From an uncultured Prevotella sp. (GTDB taxonomy: Bacteria; Bacteroidota; Bacteroidia; Bacteroidales; Bacteroidaceae), in assembly GCA_947303825.1 (NCBI GenBank), contig CAMYZK010000035.1, forward strand, positions 1 to 13,025: a stretch of DNA of 13,025 nucleotides, given 5' to 3'. Shown here piece after piece: positions 5,597 through 13,025 of the stretch; within the stretch, counting starts at the first letter, position 1, and every line of letters starts with the position of its first letter. The notes beneath the pieces are model-generated. The model ran no database searches and had not been told where the DNA came from. It saw only the letters and a list, made by a program, of their open reading frames with translations. Position numbers and translations under genes: made by a program.

Positions 5597-6886
5597 ATGT
5601 CTTTTTCTTTTTACATAGCAAGGAGGTATCTCTTCTCAAAGAAGTCGACTAATGTCATCAATGTCATTAGCGGCATCTCCATGCTGGGCGTTGCCGTGGC
5701 ATCGATGGCGATGGTGGTGACGCTGAGCGTGTTCAACGGCTTCAGCGACCTTGTGGCGTCGCTCTTCACCACCTTCGACCCACAGCTGGAGATAACCCCT
5801 ACAGTGGGGAAGACAGCACCCGCCGACGACCCCGTGCTGGCAAAGATAAAGTCGATGCCCGAGGTGGAGGTGTCTAGCGAATGTGTGGAAGACCAGGCCC
5901 TGGCCATCTACCGCGACCGCCAGCTCATGGTAACGGTGAAAGGCGTGCAAGACAACTTTGACCGCCTGACACGCATACGCAGCATACTGCAGGGCGAGGG
6001 CGTGAGCATGATGCCTCCCGAGGGCATGGGACTCATGGCCGGCTCCGTCTTCTATGCCATCCCCGGCATCAGGGTGGCCCAGCAGCTGGGCATGAGCTAC
6101 TACTTCGACGGTCCGTTGTATATCTATGCCCCGAAGCGTGAAGGGCAGGTAGACATGAACGACGTGGAGCGCAGCCAGGTGGTAGACTCTCTGTACTCGC
6201 CCCAGGGAGGCCTGGTGTTCAACGTGCAGCAGGGCAAGTACGACAAGGGCTACATACTCACCCACATAGGCTTTGCACGCCGCCTCTTCGACCAGCAGGG
6301 CATGCTCTCGTCGCTGGAGCTAAGGCTTAAGGCGGGCAGCGATTTCGAGACCGTAAAAAGTCGCATCCGCAAGCTGTGCGGAGACAAGTATAACGTGCGC
6401 GACCGCTATGAGCAGCAGGACGACACCTTCCGCATCATGAAGATAGAGAAGCTCATAGCCTATATCTTCCTTACCTTCATACTCATCGTGGCGTGCTTCA
6501 ACATCATTGGCTCGCTCTCCATGCTCATCATCGACAAGAAGGCCGACGTGGAGACGCTACGCTCGCTGGGAGCCAGCGATAACCAGGTGTCGCGCATATT
6601 CCTCTTCGAGGGATGGCTCATCTCGGCCTTCGGAGCCGTGGTGGGCATCGCCATAGGTCTGTTGCTGTGCTGGCTGCAGCAGCAGTTCGGCATCATTGCA
6701 CTGGGACAGTCGGAAGGCTCGTTCATTGTCGATGCCTACCCCGTGAGCGTTCACCCCTGGGACGTGGTGGTGGTCTTCGCCACCGTGATGGTGGTGAGCT
6801 TCCTCTCGGCATGGTACCCCGTACACCACTTCTCACGCCGCCTCTTCGTAAAGAACAATGAAAACCAAATAGACAAAAATGAATAA
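5597..6886 (+). CDS. LolC/LolE-type ABC transporter permease (FtsX-like)
   Basis: The 429-residue protein has the LolCE/MacB permease layout. It starts FYIARRYLFSKKSTNVINVI, a family hallmark, with a first membrane segment near residues 22-46 (ISMLGVAVASMAMVVTLSVF). A large periplasmic domain (about 47-282) follows, then three membrane segments near 286-312, 341-362 and 390-410 forming the FtsX-like domain, including DKKADVETLRSLGAS between them. It should work with an ATPase to move lipoproteins out of the inner membrane toward the outer membrane; no ATPase gene is in this window. A GTG four codons upstream (5585) is in frame but lies in heptamer repeat, so ATG 5597 is preferred. Its end overlaps the next gene by 8 bases, suggesting coupled translation. 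Whether it is LolC, LolE or a fused single-type permease cannot be told from this sequence. Confidence 0.9.
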   Translation: MSFSFYIARRYLFSKKSTNVINVISGISMLGVAVASMAMVVTLSVFNGFSDLVASLFTTFDPQLEITPTVGKTAPADDPVLAKIKSMPEVEVSSECVEDQALAIYRDRQLMVTVKGVQDNFDRLTRIRSILQGEGVSMMPPEGMGLMAGSVFYAIPGIRVAQQLGMSYYFDGPLYIYAPKREGQVDMNDVERSQVVDSLYSPQGGLVFNVQQGKYDKGYILTHIGFARRLFDQQGMLSSLELRLKAGSDFETVKSRIRKLCGDKYNVRDRYEQQDDTFRIMKIEKLIAYIFLTFILIVACFNIIGSLSMLIIDKKADVETLRSLGASDNQVSRIFLFEGWLISAFGAVVGIAIGLLLCWLQQQFGIIALGQSEGSFIVDAYPVSVHPWDVVVVFATVMVVSFLSAWYPVHHFSRRLFVKNNENQIDKNE

Positions 6887-9506
6887 GACACTGAAACGCT
6901 GGCTGCCCGACGTGGTGGCTGTTGTATTGTTTGCCGTACTGGCATTCGCCTATTTCTATCCCGCCGACACCGAGGGCCGTATTCTCTATCAGCATGACAC
7001 GTCGGCAGGTGTGGGAGCAGGCCAGGAAGCCAAGGAATATCTGGAGCGCACCGGCGAGCGCACCCGCTGGACAAACAGCCTCTTCGGAGGCATGCCCACC
7101 TACCAGCTGGCACCGTCGTACAGCAGCACCGCAGTGCTGTCGGCTGCCGAGAAGGCATACCACCTGTGGCTGCCCGACAACGTGTGGTATATCTTTGCCT
7201 ATCTGCTGGGCTTCTACATCCTCCTCAGGGCACTCTTCGCTCCCGTCAAGGCCCCTGTGTTCAAGAGCGACGCCGATGAAGCCGCCGACCGCATGAAGCA
7301 GTCGGCAATAGCCATACTGGGAGCGGTGATGTGGGCCTTCAGCACCTATTTCCTCATTATCATAGGTGCAGGACACCTGTGGAAGGTGATGGCCCTGGCC
7401 TATCTGCCGCCAATGATAGCCGGCGTGCTCATAGCCTACCAGGGACGCTACATACCCGCACTCATCGTCACGGCCATCTTTGCCGCACTGGAGATACACG
7501 CCAACCACATGCAGATGACATACTACTATATGTTTATCATCCTCTTCATGGTGGTGGCATACTTGGTGGAAGCCATTCGCGAGAAACGAATGGCACAGTG
7601 GCTCAAGGCCACCGGGGTGTGCATTGTAGGTGGACTGCTGGGCGTGCTGGTCAACATCTCCAACATCTACCACACGTGGGAGTACTCGCAGCAGACCATG
7701 CGCGGCGGCACAGAGCTGACGAAAGGCGACGGACAGACATCGACCGACGGCGGACTGGACCGTGAGTACATCACACAGTGGAGCTACGGCATAGACGAGA
7801 CGTGGACACTGCTCATTCCCAATGCCAAAGGCGGCGCTTCAGGCCTGCTAGCCAACAACGAAGACCTAATGAAGGAGTATGCCAACGGCCAGGCGGTGTC
7901 GTTCTTCTCCGAGGTGTTCCGCACCAACCCCTACCAGATGTTCTCGTCGTACTGGGGCACACAGCCCTTCACGGCAGGACCCGTCTATGTGGGGGCCTTC
8001 GTGCTCACCCTGTTCATACTGGGACTGTTCCTAGTGCGAGGACCTGTGAAATGGGCACTGCTGGCGGTAACGCTGCTGGCGATAATGCTGTCGTGGGGCA
8101 AGAACTTCATGGGGCTTACCGACTTCTTCATTGACCACGTGCCACTGTACGCCAAGTTCCGCACGGTGTCGTCGATACTTGTTATCGCCGAGTTCACCAT
8201 ACCCCTGCTAGCCATCATAGCCATGAAGAAGGTCATCGACGACCCCGCCATACTGAGCCGCAAGATAAAATATGTCTATGCATCGTTTGCACTGACAGGA
8301 GGTCTAGCACTGCTCTTCGCCCTGATGCCCAACGTGTTCTTCGACCTCACCTCTACCGATGCCGAGTCGATAGGCAGGCTCAACTCTCAGGTGAGCGGGG
8401 CTCTGTCACAGTATCCCGACATGATGTCGCAGTACCAGGGAGTGACGGCAGGGCTGGCCGAGAGCCTGCACCGCATGCGTACCAGCGTGTTCACTGCCGA
8501 CTGCTGGCGCTCGTTCATCATCATCACCATCGGCATGCTGCTGCTACTGCTCTACAAGGCACGCAAGCTGAAGGCCCTGCCCACCGTGACACTGATAACA
8601 GTGCTGTGCCTGGTAGACCTGTGGCAGGTGAACAAACGCTACCTTAACGACAAGATGTTTGTCGATGCAAGCATCAAGCAGACGGCACACGTGATGAAGC
8701 CCGTCAACCAGAAGATACTAGAAGACAAGACGCTCGACTACCGCGTGCTGAACTTTGCCAGCGACACCTTCAACGAGAACGAGACAAGCTACTACCACAA
8801 GTCGGTGGGAGGCTATCACGCCGCCAAGCTGGGACGTTACAACGAGCTTATCGCCGCCTATATTGGGCCCGAGATGCAGAACACCATAGAGGTGCTGAAG
8901 CAGAGCCGCATGCCGCTCGACTCCATCCCCGGCGACAGCATCTTCCCCGTCATCAACATGCTCAACACCAAGTACTTCATAGTGAGCGACAATGACGCGC
9001 TGACCAACCCCTTCGCACAGGGCAACGCTTGGTTTGTGGACAAGCTGACCTACGTGGCCGATGCCAATGCCGAGCTGGGCGGTCTGGCACAGGCCGACCT
9101 GCGCCATGAGGCCGTGGCCGACAAGAAGTTTGAGCAGGTACTGGGACAGCCTGCCGCTGCCGACTCTGCCGCTGCCATCAAGCTCAACAGCTATGAGCCC
9201 AACGAGCTGAAGTACACCGTAGACAGCAAGACAGGAGGCGTGCTCGTCTTCTCGGAGATATACTACCCCGGATGGACAGCTACCGTCGACGGCAAGGAAG
9301 CCAGCCTGGGACGGGTGAACTACGTGCTACGTGCCATGCGCGTTGAACCCGGTCACCACGACATAGTGCTCACCTTCCACCCGCAGACGGTGAAGAACAC
9401 CGAGACCATTGCCTATATTGCCATGGCAATACTCGTGGTGCTCATACTGGCCGTCGTTGCCCTGAGACTAAAGAAAAGGAAGGCAGGCATAGAAAAGCAG
9501 AGATGA
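6879..9506 (+). CDS. YfhO family large multi-pass membrane protein
   Basis: This 875-residue protein starts with a membrane segment (about residues 9-28, LPDVVAVVLFAVLAFAYFYP) followed by a periplasmic-type loop carrying FGGMPTYQ (69-76). Many membrane segments follow, as in GT-C-fold glycosyltransferases. A long soluble region near the C-terminus (about 590-840) contains the YfhO hallmark YYPGW (795-799) with TATVDGKEA and VEPGHHDIVLTFHP. It closes with a membrane segment near 845-866 and a basic tail. In Bacillus, YfhO is linked to glycosylation of lipoteichoic acid; in Bacteroidetes the role is not known, and transfer of sugars from a lipid carrier is an inference. It overlaps the permease gene by 8 bases upstream and the AraC gene by 4 bases downstream (ATGA), so all three are likely translated from one mRNA. 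Confidence 0.9.
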   Translation: MNKTLKRWLPDVVAVVLFAVLAFAYFYPADTEGRILYQHDTSAGVGAGQEAKEYLERTGERTRWTNSLFGGMPTYQLAPSYSSTAVLSAAEKAYHLWLPDNVWYIFAYLLGFYILLRALFAPVKAPVFKSDADEAADRMKQSAIAILGAVMWAFSTYFLIIIGAGHLWKVMALAYLPPMIAGVLIAYQGRYIPALIVTAIFAALEIHANHMQMTYYYMFIILFMVVAYLVEAIREKRMAQWLKATGVCIVGGLLGVLVNISNIYHTWEYSQQTMRGGTELTKGDGQTSTDGGLDREYITQWSYGIDETWTLLIPNAKGGASGLLANNEDLMKEYANGQAVSFFSEVFRTNPYQMFSSYWGTQPFTAGPVYVGAFVLTLFILGLFLVRGPVKWALLAVTLLAIMLSWGKNFMGLTDFFIDHVPLYAKFRTVSSILVIAEFTIPLLAIIAMKKVIDDPAILSRKIKYVYASFALTGGLALLFALMPNVFFDLTSTDAESIGRLNSQVSGALSQYPDMMSQYQGVTAGLAESLHRMRTSVFTADCWRSFIIITIGMLLLLLYKARKLKALPTVTLITVLCLVDLWQVNKRYLNDKMFVDASIKQTAHVMKPVNQKILEDKTLDYRVLNFASDTFNENETSYYHKSVGGYHAAKLGRYNELIAAYIGPEMQNTIEVLKQSRMPLDSIPGDSIFPVINMLNTKYFIVSDNDALTNPFAQGNAWFVDKLTYVADANAELGGLAQADLRHEAVADKKFEQVLGQPAAADSAAAIKLNSYEPNELKYTVDSKTGGVLVFSEIYYPGWTATVDGKEASLGRVNYVLRAMRVEPGHHDIVLTFHPQTVKNTETIAYIAMAILVVLILAVVALRLKKRKAGIEKQR

Positions 9507-10390
9507 AAGAGACACGAGTGCTACACGAGATAACTCCACTGGCCAAGGACGACTTCATGTATGTTGCCGACCGCCACAAGAAGGAGTTTACCTACCCCAT
9601 ACACTGCCACGACATCTTCGAGCTCAACTTCGTAGAGAACGCAGCCGGATGCCGACGCACCGTGGGCGACAGCAGCGAGGTGATAGGTCCCGTCGACCTG
9701 GTGCTCATCACCAGTGCCGACCTGGAACATGTGTGGGAGCAGCATGAGTGCAGAAGCGAAGACATACACGAGATAACGGTGCAGTTCTACATCAACTTCA
9801 CCGACGAGGACAGCATCTACCACACCAAGCCCTTCAACTCTATATATAAGATGTTCGTGCGCGCACAGAAAGGCCTCGCCTTCCCCATGCAGGCCGTCAT
9901 GCAGGTGTATTCCAAGCTTACCCACCTTTCGGAACAGAAGGAGGGCTTCTATGCCGTTTGCGACCTGATGACCATCCTCTACGAGCTGTCGAAGGCCGAC
10001 GGCACCCGCGAGCTGTCGTCATCGGCCTTTGCAAAGGTAAACGTGGAGAGCGACTCCAGAAGGGTGCTCAAGGTGAAGAACTACATTGAGCTACACTACC
10101 GCGAGGAGCTGCGGCTGTCGCAGCTCAGCTCGCTTGCCGGCATGACCGACTCGGCCTTCAGCCGCTTCTTCAAACAGCGCACGGGAAAGACCCTAAACGA
10201 GTATGTGGTGGACATCAGGCTAGGACATGCAACACGCCTGCTGGTAGACACCACACATGCCGTCTCAGAGATATGCTACGAGACGGGCTTCAACACCATA
10301 TGCAACTTCAACCGGCTGTTCAAGAAACGAAAAGGGTGCAGCCCCACAGAGTTCCGCAACAAATACAGAAAGACAAAAATCATTGTATAG
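9503..10390 (+). CDS. AraC family transcriptional regulator
   Basis: The 295-residue protein has an N-terminal cupin-like sensor region (about residues 15-110; YPIHCHDIFELNFVENAAG holds His34 and His36) and a C-terminal AraC/XylS DNA-binding domain. Its two helix-turn-helix units are near 204-225 (LRLSQLSSLAGMTDSAFSRF) and 253-275 (AVSEICYETGFNTICNFNRL), followed by the signature KKRKGCSPTEFRNKYR. It should bind DNA and respond to a small ligand, typically a sugar or related compound, but ligand and targets are unknown. The start overlaps the YfhO stop as ATGA, implying coupled translation. Ending an operon of envelope genes, it may control its own operon or the following typA, but no binding site is evident. 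Confidence 0.92.
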   Translation: MKETRVLHEITPLAKDDFMYVADRHKKEFTYPIHCHDIFELNFVENAAGCRRTVGDSSEVIGPVDLVLITSADLEHVWEQHECRSEDIHEITVQFYINFTDEDSIYHTKPFNSIYKMFVRAQKGLAFPMQAVMQVYSKLTHLSEQKEGFYAVCDLMTILYELSKADGTRELSSSAFAKVNVESDSRRVLKVKNYIELHYREELRLSQLSSLAGMTDSAFSRFFKQRTGKTLNEYVVDIRLGHATRLLVDTTHAVSEICYETGFNTICNFNRLFKKRKGCSPTEFRNKYRKTKIIV

Positions 10391-10396
10391 ACAGTA

Positions 10397-10435
10397 GTCT
10401 GAATGCCCGGGCGACAAAGCCGCCAGGCACCAGAC
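10397..10435 (+). other. Interrupted hairpin between araC-type gene and typA
   Basis: Nested complementary segments GTCTG/CAGAC (10397-10401 with 10431-10435), TGCC/GGCA (10404-10407 with 10426-10429) and GGCG/CGCC (10410-10413 with 10421-10424) form one stem with small internal loops and a 7-base loop. It occupies most of the 72-base gap before typA. No T-run follows, so it is not a classical terminator. It may be an mRNA processing or attenuation element; this is inferred only from folding by eye. Confidence 0.45.
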
Positions 10436-10462
10436 CATGAAACGAATAATAAGTAAAAGAAA

Positions 10463-12361
10463 ATGCAAGACATCAGAAACATTGCTATCATTGCGCATGT
10501 AGACCACGGAAAGACAACACTTGTAGACAAGATGATGCTGGCCGGCAACCTGTTCAGAGAAGGACAGAACCTCTCGAACCAGGTGCTCGACGCCAACGAC
10601 CTGGAACGAGAGAGAGGCATCACCATTCTCTCGAAAAACGTGAGTATCAACTGGAAAGGAACCAAGATAAACATTATCGACACTCCGGGACACTCTGACT
10701 TCGGCGGAGAGGTGGAGCGCGTGCTCAACATGGCCGACGGATGTCTGCTGCTGGTAGATGCCTTCGAGGGGCCTATGCCCCAGACGCGCTTCGTGCTGCA
10801 GAAGGCACTGGAGATAGGACTGAAGCCCATAGTGGTGGTGAACAAGGTAGACAAGCCTAACTGCAGGCCTGAGGAGGTCTACGAGATGGTGTTCGACCTG
10901 ATGTTCTCGCTCAACGCCACCGAAGACCAGCTGGACTTCCCTGTGGTCTACGGCTCGGCAAAGAACGGATGGATGGGCGAAGACTGGCAGAAACCCACCG
11001 ACAACATCACCTACCTGCTAGACAAGATAGTGGAGGTGATACCTGCACCGAAGATGCTGGAGGGAACACCACAGATGCTCATCACCTCGCTCGACTACTC
11101 GAGCTATACAGGCCGTATAGCCGTTGGCAGGGTGCATCGCGGCACGCTGAAAGACGGCATGCAGATAACCATTGCCCACCGCGACGGCTCTATGGAAAAG
11201 ACGAAGATAAAGGAGCTGCACACCTTCAACGGCATGGGACACCAGCGCACCGACATGGTGGAGTGCGGAGACATCTGCGCCGTGATAGGACTGGAGAAGT
11301 TTGAGATTGGCGACACCATCTGCGACCTAGAGAACCCCGAGCCCCTACCGCCGATAGCCATTGACGAGCCTACCATGTCAATGCTGTTCACCATCAACGA
11401 CTCGCCTTTCTTCGGCAAGGAGGGAAAATATGTTACCAGCCGACACATTGCCGACCGCCTGCAACGGGAGCTGGAGAAGAACCTCGCACTGCGCGTGGAA
11501 CAGTTTGAAGACTCTACCGACAAGTGGATAGTGTCGGGACGTGGCGTGCTGCACCTCAGCGTGCTCATCGAGACCATGCGCCGCGAAGGCTACGAGCTAC
11601 AGGTGGGACAGCCACAGGTGATATACAAATGGCAGGAGGTCGCTTCGCTCTCAGGTTCTGAGGTCGCTTCGCTCTCAGGTTCTGAGGTGGAGAATGTAAC
11701 CTCACCTCAAAACCTCAAAACCTCAAAACCTCAAAACCTAATCAAGTGCGAACCTATTGAAGAACTTACCATCAACGTGCCCGAAGAGTTTGCATCGAAG
11801 ATGATTGACATGGTGACACGGCGCAAAGGAGAGCTGACATCAATGATTTCACAAGGAGAGCGCACCAACCTGCAGTTCCTCATTCCCTCGCGAGGCATCA
11901 TCGGCCTGCGCACCAACGTGCTTACCGCCAGTCAGGGCGAGGCCATCATGGCTCACCGCTTTGAGGACTACCAGCCTTACAAGGGCGACATTGAGCGCCG
12001 CGTCAACGGCTCGATGATAGCCCTGGAGACGGGCACCGCCTACGCATACGCCATAGACAAGCTGCAGGACAGAGGAAAGTTCTTCATCGACCCGGGCGAC
12101 GAAGTGTACATGGGACAGGTGGTTGGCGAGCACGTACACGACAACGACCTCGTGATCAACGTGTGCAAGGCCAAACAGCTCACCAACGTCCGGGCATCGG
12201 GCAGCGACGAGAAGGCACGCGTCATCCCCAAGGTCATCATGTCGCTTGAGGAGTGCCTGGAGTATATCAAGGAAGACGAGTTGGTGGAGGTGACACCCAA
12301 GTCGATGCGCATGCGCAAGGCCATCCTCGACCACGACCAACGAAAAAAGGCTAGCAGATAA
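10463..12361 (+). CDS. typA: Translational GTPase TypA/BipA with a repeat-derived insert
   Basis: The product (632 residues) is TypA/BipA, an EF-G-like GTPase that binds the 70S ribosome and helps large-subunit assembly and stress adaptation. All G motifs are present: AHVDHGKTT (11-19), RGITI (51-55), DTPGH (73-77), NKVD (127-130) and SAK (165-167). The C-terminal half has PSRGIIGLR, LQDRGKFFI, KLTNVRASGSD and ELVEVTPKSMRMRK, typical of domains V and the BipA-specific C-terminal domain. It is about 33 residues longer than Bacteroidales relatives (about 600). The extra lies at residues 390-427, in the linker between domains III and V, where relatives carry about five residues (EIDG-like) between VIYK and KCEP. 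It consists of EVASLSGS twice and a run translated from four CCTCAAAA units. No TAnnTTTG promoter is seen in the 72-base gap, so it may be read from upstream. The ATG at 10463 follows an A-rich leader (GTAAAAGAAA). Confidence 0.95.
   Translation: MQDIRNIAIIAHVDHGKTTLVDKMMLAGNLFREGQNLSNQVLDANDLERERGITILSKNVSINWKGTKINIIDTPGHSDFGGEVERVLNMADGCLLLVDAFEGPMPQTRFVLQKALEIGLKPIVVVNKVDKPNCRPEEVYEMVFDLMFSLNATEDQLDFPVVYGSAKNGWMGEDWQKPTDNITYLLDKIVEVIPAPKMLEGTPQMLITSLDYSSYTGRIAVGRVHRGTLKDGMQITIAHRDGSMEKTKIKELHTFNGMGHQRTDMVECGDICAVIGLEKFEIGDTICDLENPEPLPPIAIDEPTMSMLFTINDSPFFGKEGKYVTSRHIADRLQRELEKNLALRVEQFEDSTDKWIVSGRGVLHLSVLIETMRREGYELQVGQPQVIYKWQEVASLSGSEVASLSGSEVENVTSPQNLKTSKPQNLIKCEPIEELTINVPEEFASKMIDMVTRRKGELTSMISQGERTNLQFLIPSRGIIGLRTNVLTASQGEAIMAHRFEDYQPYKGDIERRVNGSMIALETGTAYAYAIDKLQDRGKFFIDPGDEVYMGQVVGEHVHDNDLVINVCKAKQLTNVRASGSDEKARVIPKVIMSLEECLEYIKEDELVEVTPKSMRMRKAILDHDQRKKASR
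11636..11683 (+). repeat. Perfect 24-bp tandem duplication inside typA
   Basis: Two identical 24-bp units (11636-11659 and 11660-11683; each begins GAGGTCGCTTCG and ends CAGGTTCT) are in frame with typA, each coding Glu-Val-Ala-Ser-Leu-Ser-Gly-Ser. A partial third (GAGGT) follows. Copy changes would keep the reading frame. Confidence 0.95.
11705..11736 (+). repeat. Four perfect CCTCAAAA octamers inside typA
   Basis: CCTCAAAA repeats four times without change. Because 8 is not a multiple of 3 the frame rotates, and three units together code eight residues (Pro-Gln-Asn-Leu-Lys-Thr-Ser-Lys). ACCTCAAAACCT is complementary at 11 of 12 positions to AGGTTCTGAGGT spanning the junctions of the 24-bp units, so the two arrays can fold on each other. 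Confidence 0.95.
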
Positions 12362-12379
12362 GAAAGCAAGCAGATATAA

Positions 12380-12416
12380 GTAAAAGGGCAAGGAAATGAA
12401 TCCTTGCCCTTTTTAC
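12380..12416. terminator. Bidirectional intrinsic terminator between typA and pckA
   Basis: GTAAAAGGGCAAGGA (12380-12394) pairs with TCCTTGCCCTTTTTAC (12401-12416) around the loop AATGAA, with one bulged T. A T-run follows the stem on the plus strand, and the minus strand has the matching T-run, so it can end both the rightward typA and the leftward pckA transcript. It starts 18 bases after the typA stop. Confidence 0.9.
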
Positions 12417-12432
12417 TTTATTAGTCCAAATC

Positions 12433-12577
12433 TTACAATTATGGACCTGCATACTTGCCCTCACACAAAGGGCAAGTTGCTTTCAGCCCAAAATCCTTAC
12501 AGCTTCGGGCCTGCATACTTGCCCTCACACAAAGGGCAAGTTGCTTTCAGCCCAAATCTTACAGCTTTGGTCCTGCA
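12433..12577 (-). repeat. 64-bp tandem duplication of the pckA 3' end with a hairpin (2.3 units)
   Basis: Units start at 12433, 12497 and 12559 (periods 64 and 62). Units one and two contain the perfect stem CTTGCCCT/AGGGCAAG (12454-12476 and 12518-12540) and a near-copy of the last codons of pckA; the third, partial unit is the true pckA end. On the minus strand the copy nearest pckA (unit two) still reads Ala-Gly-Pro-Lys-Leu-stop, and unit one is degraded to Ala-Gly-Pro-stop. The stem core CTTGCCCT also occurs in the terminator at 12380-12416. Confidence 0.9.
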
Positions 12578-13025
12578 GCGACGAGAGCCTTGCCGGCCTC
12601 GTTGCCCTCGTACTTCTTGAAGTTCTTGATGAAGCGGGCAGCCAGGTCCTTTGCTTTCTCTTCCCACTCATCGCGGTTCTGATAGGTGTCGCGGGGGTCT
12701 AGGATGCCCCATGCCACGCCGTTGAGCTGTGTGGGAACCTCGAAGTCGAAGTAAGGAATCTTCTTCGTGGGAGCGTTCAGGATGTCACCACCCAGGATGG
12801 CGTCGATGATACCACGTGTATCCTTGATAGAGATACGCTTGCCAGTGCCGTTCCAGCCGGTGTTTACCAGGTAAGCCTTGGCACCGCTCTTCTCCATGCG
12901 CTTCACCAGCTCCTCAGCATACTTCGTAGGATGCAGCTCGAGGAAGGCCTGGCCGAAGCAAGCGCTGAAGGTAGGAGTGGGCTCAGTGATACCACGCTCT
13001 GTACCAGCCAGCTTAGCGGTGAAAC
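12559..13025 (-). CDS. pckA: Phosphoenolpyruvate carboxykinase (ATP), C-terminal part
   Basis: Only the last 154 complete codons are in the window; the gene continues past 13025. The fragment is clearly ATP-type PEP carboxykinase, which converts oxaloacetate and ATP to phosphoenolpyruvate, CO2 and ADP in the cytoplasm (in many gut Bacteroidetes it probably also runs toward CO2 fixation). Landmarks in order are [49 protein letters not shown] (with the nucleotide-contacting Arg-Ile-Ser-Ile stretch), [17 protein letters not shown] and the family-typical ending ALVAAGPKL. The complete family protein is about 535 residues, so roughly 70 percent is missing. The gene converges on typA, and its 3' end has been duplicated downstream together with a hairpin. 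Confidence 0.95.
   Translation of the reverse strand, partial: FTAKLAGTERGITEPTPTFSACFGQAFLELHPTKYAEELVKRMEKSGAKAYLVNTGWNGTGKRISIKDTRGIIDAILGGDILNAPTKKIPYFDFEVPTQLNGVAWGILDPRDTYQNRDEWEEKAKDLAARFIKNFKKYEGNEAGKALVAAGPKL

Noticed and set aside
12433..12577. CRISPR-like array
   Set aside because: The repeats are contiguous with no unique spacers, and one unit is the end of pckA itself. No cas genes are near.

Overview
The window looks like chromosomal DNA from a Bacteroidales bacterium, most likely of the Prevotella group. The coding regions appear fairly GC-rich. Two promoters carry the Bacteroidetes TAnnTTTG -7 box, leaders are A-rich without Shine-Dalgarno sites, and the gene content is typical of the order (DUF6029 protein, OPT transporter, an rbfA / LolC-LolE-type permease / YfhO run, TypA, ATP-type PEP carboxykinase). 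No phage, plasmid, CRISPR, tRNA or rRNA is seen.

Layout: (1) Positions 1-1660, minus strand: a 3'-truncated DUF6029 protein. (2) 1661-2205: a 545-bp spacer filled with inverted and palindromic repeats. (3) 2206-2700, minus: a secreted TlpA-type thiol-disulfide protein, probably read with the DUF6029 gene. (4) 2701-2966: a divergent promoter region. (5) 2967-4985, plus: an OPT-family oligopeptide transporter. (6) 4986-5239: a mosaic of short tandem repeats. (7) 5240-10390, plus: rbfA, a LolC/LolE-type permease, a large YfhO membrane protein and an AraC-type regulator; the last three overlap by 8 and 4 bases, so this is probably one operon. (8) 10463-12361, plus: typA (bipA). (9) 12362-12558: a bidirectional terminator and a duplicated hairpin repeat. 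(10) 12559-13025, minus: the C-terminal 154 codons of pckA.

The genes are mostly housekeeping: ribosome maturation (RbfA), lipoprotein export (LolC/E-like), a ribosome-associated GTPase (TypA), gluconeogenesis (PckA), peptide uptake (OPT) and envelope functions. The unusual layer is the repeats. Several unrelated families decorate nearly every intergenic gap, two genes take their stop codon from a heptamer repeat, pckA has copies of its own 3' end downstream, and typA carries an in-frame insert of about 33 extra codons made of a duplicated 24-bp unit and four 8-bp units. Reading the frames shows that gain or loss of one 8-bp unit would bring an immediate stop codon, so typA could in principle be switched on and off by repeat slippage. 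This is the most interesting testable signal in the window.
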